64,000 nt of DNA from Cylindrodendrum hubeiense (lineage: Eukaryota; Ascomycota; Sordariomycetes; Hypocreales; Nectriaceae): the NCBI GenBank assembly GCA_014621425.1, contig JAANBB010000022.1:62001-126000 (forward strand), read 5' to 3'. Shown piece after piece: positions 34,189 through 43,907 of the stretch. The position numbers and the translations under genes are program-made. Numbering within the stretch: the first letter of the stretch is position 1; every line of letters begins with the position of its first letter. Under the pieces are notes generated by a model, which was given only the letters and a program-made list of their open reading frames with translations, made no database searches and was not told the origin of the DNA.

Positions 34189-35018
34189 GCGTGGTCATGT
34201 TGGCGTTGTCAAGTTCGTGTCTGAGTATAATGATACCTTGTAATTATTTGCAACCTATTTTCTGCTTCAGCATTTGCGTCGTGGTGTTTTGAGACTTCCA
34301 TGACTTCATTGTCGTGCCGTGCGTTGCATGCATTACGCGGTGGAGATTGATACCCGGCCTCCACTTCAGATCACTTGGCGACTTGCGTTAGATACATCAA
34401 ACCGGTACATGTACAAGGCCCAGGTGTGTCGAATCCACCCAGTGGCTTGTGCCCTGTATCGATCCCGGCGTGATGGCGTTTCCTCCCCCTGCAGAGCGGC
34501 GAACAGCGGGTTGCTCCCGCGGCCTGCTCCGTCCAGGTGCTCGAGCAAAGTCCCGGGAATAGCTCTGGATATGAAAATGTCCGCTGCACAATTCGCTCCA
34601 CTGTTTGGCCTGTTCTGGGCTCCTAGGCGAGATCTCCAATTTTCCCGAGACGGGTGGCTGTCTGTACGGAGTACCCCCTGTTGGAGCGTACGGCACATGG
34701 CGAACGGTACGGCACAAGGTGAGCGGCACAGGGTCACTCCCTCGCTCGAGTCAAATGGTTCGTGACACTACCGGAAGTCTAACGAGCTAGCGCGGAGCCG
34801 TCGACGAGAGTCAAAGCCGGAGACTGGAGACTGGAGACGGACTGGAGAATCGAGTCTGGAGAGGTGGAGATGCGGAGAGGGCGAAATGCGGGGGGAAAAC
34901 TCTCCCTCTGCAAACGTCGAGCAGTATGAATAGCCGAGCCCTCGCATCGATGCCACCTCGCTTGTGACGCTCTGTCCATCCGTCGCCAGCTCTCGAGACG
35001 ACGTAACATGTCCTTGAA
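34189..35018. promoter_or_regulatory. Upstream region of Zn2Cys6 gene with purine-rich repeats
   Basis: An 830-bp gap. At 34819-34885 the plus strand has repeated GGAGACT / CTGGAGA units. At about 34665-34725 there are several GTACGG / GTACGGCAC units. No gene is seen. Confidence 0.45.
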
Positions 35019-37040
35019 ATGCCCTTTGGAGGAGCCCCAAGGACGCGCAGAGTCCGCCCGTCGCGCGCGCGGGGTCTGCGAGTCTCTACCGGATGGTATG
35101 CCCTCAATTCCTCTGATTACGTCTGTCTGCGCGTGCGAGCCCCTGTGAATCTGACCTCAACAGCTTGACGTGTCGCGCGAGACGCATTAAATGCGACGAG
35201 ACGCGCCCCAAGTGTCGGAAATGCGCCAAGTCGAGCCGGGACTGCTCGTACGCTGGGAGCCCTGCGCCGAATGATGCCGTCACCATATCGCACTCGCCAG
35301 CATCGACCGCGCACACTCAGCTGGAACACGAAATCAACTCCGGAACCCTCGACTCCATCTCGGTATCCGGAACCTGTCCAATTTCAACCGGCGGCGACCA
35401 TGCGTCCATCGAAGCAGCCGCAATTGACGTCGACCAGGCGCTACGGCCAGGGCCTATTCCCATCGACCCAATCCTGTCGCATATCACTTCTCCGCAGACT
35501 CACTCATACATCCTCAACGCGTCGCCGTTCGAATGGTTCGACTTGCTGGCACAGGATGCCATAAGCAACATCCAGCGCCACAACCTCTCCAACGTTGCGC
35601 CCCGGTGGAATTTCGACGAGACGTCCCTGTCGCGCAGACAGAGTCCCAGCCGTGACGGAGACGAAGCAGATACGCCCAGCGCCACATTCGCAGCCGGCGT
35701 AGATGGCTCTTTCATCCCCGGAGCAGACTGTGGAAATGCCGTCGGCCACCGTGGAAAGAACTCTTCCGCGGGTTCCGCGATATGGAACACGACCACTCCC
35801 ATCGCCATCCAAGGCGACGATCTGGCGTATTTCCAGCATTATATCCAAGTCGTCGGTCCCATGCTAGACCTTTTTGATCCGTCTCGCCACTTTACCGACA
35901 TGGTTCCTCACCTGGCGCTTCACAACGTTGGTGTCCTGAAATCCATTCTCGCTGTTGCTGCGCGGCACTGGCCCCTGGCAGACCGACGCCCAGGAACAAA
36001 TCATTTGTCGCCGGGTAGCTCACTGGGAGGGTCGGAAGCCCCGAGCAACTCGGGGGATATCGCGACGCAGTACTACTACGAGACGCTGCAGTATCTATCC
36101 AAGACGCTGTCGTACCACTCATACGCCGACTCGCACGAGATCCTGGCCACAGCCATCCTGATTAGCACCTACGAGATGCTCGGATCCGTGAGCCCCTCCA
36201 GCAGCGGAGAACTGGGAGAGCCATCTGAAAGGGGCGTTTTGGATCCTCCGGAACCAGGACAACGACGGCGAGTCGGTGGATGGAATGCGGAGAGCCGTCT
36301 GGTGGGCGTGGCTCCGACAGGACATGTGGGCGGCATTCCGGGCTGGGCGACCGACGCTAACTTTCTGGCGCCCAAAGAAGAGTCTGGAGGATCTGGGCCC
36401 GGATGAATATGCCACGAGAATCGTCTATATCGCCGCCAAGGTCGTGCAGTTTGCAGGCATGGAGACGGCCACGTCCGCAGAGAGTATCCAGCAGCGGATA
36501 GACCACGGAAACAGGCTGCTCAAGGATCTTCAGAGCTGGGATAACTTGCTTCCTGCTTCTTTTAGACCCATAGTCAGTGCTTCTGAAGGCGATGGACGGG
36601 GCGCTTCTGCACACACTGAGCCTATCTGGATCCATCCCCCATCTCATGCGGGAGCTGTGCAGACCTATCATTTTGCCATGATTGCACTGCTGATCCACAT
36701 GCCCTCAATCGGCGGGGTCGATGCCTACCGCGTTCGCCAGCGGCAGCTTGACGACAGTTTTCGCATCATCTGCGGCATCGCAAGCCACGAGGTGCACCAG
36801 GGCCCTCTGGCATTCGTCAACATACAAGCACTCTACGCTGGTAAGACTCTATCCCTCATCACAAACTCAGAGGTCAAGTCGACGATTACTAACTGGGTGA
36901 TAGCTGGGCTCTGCGTGCAAACACCCGCAAAGAAAACTGCGCTTTTAGAGATCTTGCAAAGGACAATGGATGCTAGCAAGTTCCCCGCGATGGACGTAAT
37001 CGGTAAGCTAAATAGGTATTGGGAGACGACGTCATATTGA
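35019..37040 (+). pseudogene. Zn2Cys6 / fungal_trans transcription factor, frameshifted
   Basis: Exon 1 (35019-35095) begins MPFGGAPRTRR; its intron (35096-35163) splits the first cluster cysteine, giving [31 protein letters not shown], a complete binuclear zinc cluster. The fungal_trans region (HYIQVVGPMLDLFDPSRHF; ILAVAARHWPLADRRPG; ATAILISTYEML) runs in frame to about 36190. The continuation (NWESHLKGAFWILRNQDND, then RRAVWWAWLRQDMWAAFRAGR) lies in another frame from about 36210. No usable intron fits between: the GT..AG pairs there are only 14-22 nt apart. A later 63-nt intron (36841-36903, branch TACTAAC) is normal. A one-base indel or a sequencing error explains it. As read, the protein ends at 36406, before the second half. 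Confidence 0.82.
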
Positions 37041-37231
37041 TGCGGAGTTTCCGACTTGATGTATTGCTATAAATGTTTTATTGTAATTGTAGCAGCTACC
37101 AGTTCTATCAGTAATCATTCACTGCAAAAGCAGTCACTGAGCTATTTATTTCTTCTAAAAGTAGTCACTTGTTCCCAAAGCAGTCGTATGCTGCTTTCAT
37201 GCATGATAGTATAATTTACACAACAGACAGA

Positions 37232-38131
37232 TCACCACGCACCCACAATACCAGCTACGGGAATATCGATACCCGTCGTATAACTCGCGGCATCGGACAG
37301 CAGATAAACATATGCGCCACCAAGCTCCTTGGGGTCGGCCAGCCTAGGCATGCCGCCGTAGTATTGCATCTTCAGCTTCCAGTCAGGCGCTTGGTCAACA
37401 AAGTACGTCATGGCCGTCTTGACGAAGCCGGGAGATATCGAGTTGACGCGGATGCCGTGGTGCGCCCACTCCATGCCGAGCGTATGCGTCATGTTGCGCA
37501 CAGCGCCCTTGGTCGCGCCGTAGGGTGCTGAAGGCGCGGCACGGTTGGGCCGGTAGCTGGTCATGGAGGCTGTGAAGACGATGGAGCCCTTAATTCCGAG
37601 CTCGATAAACTTCTTGGCCACAGTGGTAGCGCAGAAGTAGGCTCCATATACGTTCAAGTTGAAGAGCTGATCCAGCTGGGCGCGGCTGAACTCAAGAGCA
37701 GGCTGGTGCTTGGTCATACCGGCGTTGGCGACGAATCCATGGATGGCGCCGTGGTTGGTGACGATGGTGCTAATGGCCTTCTCGATGCTCTCTTCTGAGG
37801 TGACATCGCAGTTGAGATAGTGCAGGCGCTTGGGGTTGGCGTCCTTAATCTTCTGGAACTCCTCGCCCGGCTCAAACAGGTCGAGGCTGTAAATAACAGA
37901 GGCTTCGTTGGCAAGACAGACCTCGGCAATGCCAAGACCGATGCCTCTGTTGGCGCCCGTGATGGCAATGACTTTGTTCTCTAGCGAGACCTTCCAGTTG
38001 TGGTCAGGTCCTGGTTGGGTGTTGAGGAAAGGCGTCTCATCGGCCGCGTGGGACTCGGCGCCGTTGGAGGTACCATTTGAGTGACCATTAGTACCATTTG
38101 AGGTACCATTTGAAGTGCCGTTGGCTGACAT
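37232..38131 (-). CDS. SDR related to mannitol/sorbose/arabinitol dehydrogenases
   Basis: A single exon of 299 residues from the ATG of MSANG. A low-complexity leader of Asn-Gly-Thr/Ser repeats (about residues 3-24) precedes the SDR fold. Landmarks: TGANRGIGLG (cofactor loop), SLDLFEPGEEF, NCDVT, ANAG, the catalytic Ser in FTASMTS, YGATK (Tyr-x3-Lys) and NSISPGFVKT. The whole pattern matches fungal NADP-linked polyol/ketose reductases (Sou1, mannitol 2-dehydrogenase type). The exact sugar cannot be read from sequence. A longer in-frame start exists at 38221 but adds an atypical leader. It is convergent with the frameshifted Zn2Cys6 gene. Confidence 0.87.
   Translation of the reverse strand: MSANGTSNGTSNGTNGHSNGTSNGAESHAADETPFLNTQPGPDHNWKVSLENKVIAITGANRGIGLGIAEVCLANEASVIYSLDLFEPGEEFQKIKDANPKRLHYLNCDVTSEESIEKAISTIVTNHGAIHGFVANAGMTKHQPALEFSRAQLDQLFNLNVYGAYFCATTVAKKFIELGIKGSIVFTASMTSYRPNRAAPSAPYGATKGAVRNMTHTLGMEWAHHGIRVNSISPGFVKTAMTYFVDQAPDWKLKMQYYGGMPRLADPKELGGAYVYLLSDAASYTTGIDIPVAGIVGAW
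38035..38128 (-). repeat. Short in-frame repeat coding an NGT/S-rich leader
   Basis: GGTACCATTTGA-type 12-18-bp units repeat several times on the plus strand and encode the SNGT steps at the N-terminus of the SDR. Such microsatellite-like coding tracts vary in length between strains. Confidence 0.65.
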
Positions 38132-39201
38132 GATGAAATATGGTATGAATTGCCTGGGAGTAGCGATTTGTGAAGTTGCAGAGACAATGTGGTTTGTTGG
38201 TCTTAACAGGATATACTCCATTGGGGGAGATCGCCATAGTTATACTACGCAATTCGCTCATCTACACAATGCATTTCCGGCGATGAGACGCCTCCAGGGC
38301 CCACTCCGGTCAAGAATATGGGGTAGCATCTGCACGCTGCCGCCGACTCGAGGTGGTTTCGAGTGTCCCGCCACGTGGAGGCGTCTCGTCACGAGGCGCT
38401 GGCCGCGTCTCGAGGCTGGCGCTAGCCGAGTTTGCTCGCTCGCGATGTCACGATGCCACACGCGAAGAGGATGGAAACGCCGCACATGGGGAAGCGAGGA
38501 CCTAGACGGTAATATTCGGCTTTGGGGATTGATGCGCGTGTATTGGCAGCCGGGCACCTGGTCCGTTGGCTTCCCTTGGTTGGGTTCGAGATTTGCTTGC
38601 TGGCTTGCCTGGCGTTGCATGCTTCACGTAGCACCGTGGCAAATGCTGTCAACCGGTTGGCTGGGAAAGAAAGTCCCGAGGTCATGAGAAGAATCGCATG
38701 GGAATGCGACACACTCTCGAAATATCTCATCAAGTGCCGGTCTGTAAGTGCGGGTGATTGCGTGCCAACGCGTCCGGGAGGTTGTATCTGTTGGTTCGAA
38801 GAGAATTCGACACTTGTGCTGAATCCTAGAGCCGACAGTCCAAGGATGGTAGAGTCCTCGGTATTTGAACATTGATAATTGCTCAGGTGGTTGATATCGC
38901 ATAGATAGTCCGTGACAAGTCTCCATCTCAAATGTGACACCCTGGCGAAGCCAACTCTCCTTCGTAACAGGCGAGGCTGAAAAGTGACTCGGCAGATTAC
39001 CCTGTTGATAGAATAAAATGATTATAGGACCCCTCTTACGTTCAGTAATTCTAGAGTTCTTCTCTTATATTTGAGAAAGAGTGCTTCAGACTCATCATGT
39101 CACCACAGCCACACCTCCACAAAATCATTTGCCAGCTCCATTATTTCTCCCGCCAACGGTGGCATAATACCCCTATACAATTTTGGTACACTTGAATTCC
39201 A
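38132..39201. other. 1.1-kb intergenic region
   Basis: Promoter side of the SDR and 3' side of the NACHT gene. The part near 38300-38500 is richer in C+G with several GTCTCG/CGAGGC steps. No gene is supported. Frames on both strands at 38115-38940 are overlapping chance frames. Confidence 0.45.
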
Positions 39202-42200
39202 TCATCGAGAGATAGCAGGAGTAAGAAATCTAGTCAGTATCGAACGTCGCTTTTTTCTCCGCGATATGAGCTTCTCGAGGTGATAAGTTTGACCAGGCAA
39301 GAGCTCGCCAAACGCTTCGCGAATATATGATCCCGTCTTTGACTTGCGATTCATCCTAGGATCGGCCCCTGACAGGATGAATAATTCGACGACCGAGGCC
39401 CAGTGCTGCAGCCTGGCCAGCCTTGATCGCGATAGTCTATCCGACACTGATATTTGATTCGTTTCTTTCGATATTCGCACACATTCGCGCAACACATTCT
39501 CCCAAATCGTCCGCCCGTTTATGCAGTAGTTTGGATCGATCCCAACTTTGAGAAAATACTCTATCAGCCCTAGGCTGGGGATGGGCTTCAGCTTCTCATA
39601 AAACTTGGGCTCCCTAAAGGCAAGATAGTCCTCGTATTGTGTGACAATCCGATCCAGAATTGGCCTTTCATCTTGGTCCAAAAACACCGTACCCTTTTGA
39701 CTGATTTTGGCTGCGACGTATGACTGCAGTTCATACATGGCCGCAAGTTCCAAGAAGGTATCTGGCGGTTTGCGTCCGATAGGCCCACAGGCAGCTGCCC
39801 AGTGCCGGATGGAGCTTGTCTTGTTGGCCTCAACGCACCTCTTATCGGATTCAAAATGCGAAGTCATAACTCTCTCAAGCTCATCAAGAAAAGCATGATT
39901 CAATTTCCGTGATTTCTCTACCAACACCGCGTATTTCATAATATCCTCCAAGTCGGGTAGCGAATGATGCTTCCCATAGCCAAATTCCCAAACCTTTACC
40001 ATTAGCATGTTGGACTGCAACAAAGACAGAGTCGAGTCAAATGAACCGGCATTGCTCCTTATTTTCTCGTCGATTTGAGCACTTTTCAAGAAGTCTCGCA
40101 CTGTTCGATGAAGGTATGTGACCTTCCGCAGGTGTGGCGGTGGAGACGGCGATGGGGGCGGTTGAGAAGTAGCATAAGGAGGAGAAGTATTAAGAGGGGT
40201 AGGATAATGATTTGAAGAACTATAAGATGAAGGAATAGGGAGGCGGTGAGGAGGAGATGGAAGGGAAAGAACATCATCTAGCCTTATGCTGGAGTTGCTA
40301 GAGTAGGAAGCCACGGCAGCCTCGTAATCGGCATTGGGGACCTCCAGGAATCCTTTGCAGCATGTGTTTAAACGTCTTTTGGCTTGTTCGTACATGTCTT
40401 CTTTTTCTTCCGCGCTAAGTGGCCGAACGGGGAAGTCCAAAACGAACTGCATAGTCTCGGGGTCTTCGTCTTCATCTGCAAAACAGAGCCCCAATGCGGT
40501 TAATTTCCCCTCGGCAATGTCCACGATCCGAAACATCTGGTTCGCTTGTTCGGCATAGAAAGGGTCAATACTATCGAAAATCCTCTGGAAAAAGTGCTCC
40601 AAGTCGCTCGGAAGCTCATCAAGCCGCCGCTGAAGATCAGAGATCCGATCGAAGTTGGAGAGTCCGCTGAGGAGAGACCTCACAACTGGGTTGACCCAGA
40701 GAAATACGCCAGATGATTTCTTGGCAATGTTCTCAGTCAGCGAGGCTGCGAATTTGGGATCTCTTCTGCCGAGAGCTGTAAAGCCCGAGTTGGTGTTGAA
40801 ATGACATTCGACGTAGGCAATAATATCCGGATATGTCAAGTCCTCAAGTTGAAGGCTTGGGTCATGTAGAAGCGCCTCTTGGAAAATCACCCACGGCCGA
40901 CTTGAAAGACAAGCTTTGAAGTTTGGAAACGAGATTGCCATCTTGAAGAGTTGGATTAGCTGTTCATGGTCTCCATCAAACTCGTCCAGACCGTCGACGA
41001 AGAGACACAGTTTGAAATTGTTCGATGCACTCGCTACCAGCATTTTGAAAGCCTGAGAGAGTTCTGTGAGATTCTAAGGGCGCTTATCCGATCCATAGAG
41101 CTCAAAAGCTCGCCACCGCCTGGCTAGGACACTTGGTATCAACTGCGGCCTCTGACTGAGAGCATCGTGGAGAATGGAACGCAGGAGTCCTTCCTGAGAC
41201 ATCTGATCTTGGGAGCCCGAGTTCCAAAAGTAGAATCTCGTGACTACCAGTGGAAGATTTCCAGACCATCTCTTCAATGACCTCAAACATTGGTCCTCGT
41301 GCACAATGAATTTCATGAGAGTCGACTTGCCGGAACCCGCTTTCCCGGTTATCCAGTAAAGACGATCATTGTCCCCTTGTAACCAGGACTCAAAGTTGGA
41401 CCAAGGCCTGTGCACTGACTGCTCGGGTGGTTCAAATATCCAGTGGAACGTATTTCTATGAGCGTCATTGATCCTATACTCTCGCTCCTGCTGATCGTGA
41501 AAGCTGAGCTCCTCCAGAAGCTGCGACCGGAAATATAACTCTCTCTCTTGATCCGTCATCATGCTGAGGTTGGCCGAGAATCTCTCTTGCCAGTCGGTTG
41601 GCAAATTTGGCGAATGGGGGATGACTTTGAGGATTTCCATCCTAAGCTGGTCGAGCGCGGTTCCAAATTTCAAGCCATCAAGTAGTTCTGGGGTGATGTC
41701 ATCTACCTGTTTCTATTGTGACTGGTCAGTCAAGTGCGGATGAGCCGTGTAGTCTGGACAGTACTTTAGGGAGATGAGCAATGCCGTGTTAATTTCCGTA
41801 CGGTATTCCTCCAATCGAGCTCGAAGAGAGTCAATCTTTTCTTTTGCCCACACAGTTTTGAGCGCTTGAAGTATGCTCTTCCACTTGACATTTTTGTTTG
41901 CACATTTCAGTTTCTCCAGGATTTCCAGCAACTCCAAAGATGTTGTTTCGCACGCAAGTGCCAGGTTTTTAATCTGCAAATCGACTGCTGATTTCAATTG
42001 CGGTGGGTTACACGGGTTCCCCAATTCCCGATTGTCGTCGGATATCTGCCTGGTGAGCCACACCAGGTTGCGAGTAACGGCCTCGATGTCGGAGTGCTCA
42101 ACAGTGGTGCCATCGTATGACTCGGTGATTTCGCGACCAACACTCACGAGGCGTGAGGTGAAGTCGATAAACTGCAGAATGCCAGCTGCAAGGCCAACTG

Positions 42201-42222
42201 CGCTAATGGGGTCGAGAGCCAT
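39202..42222 (-). pseudogene. NACHT-domain NLR-like gene with two in-frame TAG codons
   Basis: One reading frame of 1,007 codons runs from ATG 42222 (MALDPISAVGLAAGILQFID, the common N-terminal helix of fungal NACHT NTPases) to the stop at 39202. It is broken only by TAG at 41715-41713 and TAG at 41076-41074. Walker A is WITGKAGSGKSTL (codons ~290-302) and Walker B is LCLFVDGLDEFDG. A DUF7791-like segment follows (LPSDLEHFFQRIFDS; KVTYLHRTVRDFL), interrupted by a Ser/Pro-rich insert near 40130-40290. The second TAG leaves no room for an intron and sits where relatives often have Trp. The first might be the end of a 51-52-nt intron (branch TTGACTGAC, acceptor AATAG), but the only good donor is out of phase. 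Likely an inactive allele. Confidence 0.82.
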
Positions 42223-42877
42223 CGCGCTCAAATATTGAAGATATGAGAGAAGAAGAAAGTAAACCAATCCGCTCTCAATGGGGCTGAACGATTTCACCCC
42301 GCCACCGACGAGAACTTTGGTAGTTACGCCTTGTTCAAGGCGTTTTTTGCCTCTCCAATCATCTGGATAATCCCCTGTCACTTTCCAGGCAGCCGCGATA
42401 CTACGGCATCCAGCATACGGCATAAGTAGACGAACACTCCACTTCTAGGTCTCTTTACAGTGTAATAGTGTTATTTATACTATCGCGCAAATGTCCTTAT
42501 TCGCTACTGTCTGGTTGTTTGTCGAGATTGTTGGTCGAGACCATAGCTGATTAGCCGGTTGATTGGACGCCAAGGGAAGATGCGGAAGTTAGGTGCAGAA
42601 GATGATACAAGTAAGCGCCCATCTTTCAGCTGATTTACACAGTGAATTGACAAAAGCCTGGGGCCGTCGTATGGTGTTGTATGTGCCCCTACCTGTGCTG
42701 GGCACCGTAGTACAGGATAAGGTGATGCAATGTAATACCTCTGCCTCGCGGGGTATTTTATCTCTCTTCAAGCCGTCTCAGCCTCCTTCTCTCACTCCTA
42801 CCCTCTCTCACCTTCGTTCTTTGGAAAATTCTCCGTATTATCTCAACTCGCTCAAACCTGCTGCTCTGAAGTAAAGA
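42223..42877. other. Divergent upstream region between two NACHT-type genes
   Basis: 655 bp between the starts of the minus-strand NACHT gene and the plus-strand NACHT relic. Nothing else is recognised. Confidence 0.45.
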
Positions 42878-43907
42878 ATGATGGAGGTTTTCGGGATATC
42901 GCGGCCATTCCTGAGCTGGCAATGATCATAACGTGCACATCTATTGCCGTGGGATAAATCAGCAGCAAGTCTCGAACTGGGAAAATCGCTCAGGGCGTCC
43001 GCATCCAGCTCGATCTCCTTGCCGAGATACTCGGCAGATCCAACGACGAGAAGAGGGAAACTCATCGGGCGGGATCCCCAATTTCGTGTTGACCCCGTCA
43101 TCCGAGAATTTCACAACGAAGTAGCCAGCCTGCAGCGGCTGGTGGATAAAGTCGAAGGCTCGCGTGGAGGACCTGGATTTCTCAAAAGAGCGCAATTCGT
43201 GTTGACGGGATTCGAAAGGCTATTCAAAGAACTCAGCGACAACCTGGATAGACTGAAGAACCTCCTGAAGCTTTAGCTCCCGGAAACAGCAATAAACTCG
43301 GCCATCAGTCTCAGCTATGCAAGTTTCTCAGACCTTCAAAGACCAATTTCACCCCTCAGAAACTAATAGGGACACTGGAGTGGATGGGTCTCAAAAAGCA
43401 TTGAAAGTCTGGGGCGAGCAAATACCGAGAAATGGTGTCCCTTATTCGCCCATAGAGGCGGCGTATACATCCAATCTCACCGACAGAATACTATTGATCT
43501 ACGGTGTGAAGGGATGCGACAAATGCGTGTTAGCAGCATCGATAGTCGATGGCTTGAGGGATAGGGAAACAAGACATTTTTCTTCTCTTTCTGGGTCGGC
43601 CATGGTGCAGAGATGCGAATGGAGGCAATCCTGCGGATCATACTATGACAGCTTCTTCAAAATCTACTCAAGGAGCAGCAAAACCGCCACAAACCGCACT
43701 TGTTGGAGAACCGAATGTAGCTCACGAACTCTGATTTTATCGCTCGTGAGATCCAGGAATTGGGCCTACACCATCAATTTGACATGCATTGCGTCTTGGA
43801 TGGCATTGGTGAATCCGCTGAGAACTAGAACGGGATCAAGTGTGGTCCCTTGGACTTTTGACTGGGGTACTTCAATCCGTCCCCCAGATGCATCTTCTTT
43901 TGATTAG
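42878..43907 (+). pseudogene. Decayed NACHT-type NLR gene
   Basis: The pieces lie in different frames. From 42878 an N-terminal NACHT-associated helix region can be followed only by switching frame (AIPELAMIITCTSIAVG, then LLAEILGRSNDEKRE), with FHNEVASLQRLVDKVEG, then from 43317 a frame reaching ILLIYGVKGCDKCVLAASIVDGL. That matches a Walker A region with the GxxGxGKS core lost (Gly to Cys/Asp; Ser to Cys). About 80 codons on, in another frame near 43750, is IQELGLHHQFDMHCVLDGIGESAEN, a recognisable Walker B region. Several frameshifts and changed key residues show it is dead. I could not follow it beyond about 43830. Confidence 0.72.

Noticed and set aside
36188..36212. Mini-intron explaining the frameshift in the Zn2Cys6 gene
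   Set aside because: GT..AG pairs here are only 14-22 nt apart, too short for splicing.
19213..38131. A classic secondary-metabolite gene cluster
   Set aside because: No PKS, NRPS, terpene synthase or P450 is present in the window; only tailoring-like genes.
42593..42874. 93-codon plus frame upstream of the NACHT relic
   Set aside because: Low-complexity C/T-rich leader-like DNA, no domain; more likely promoter or 5' UTR of the former gene.
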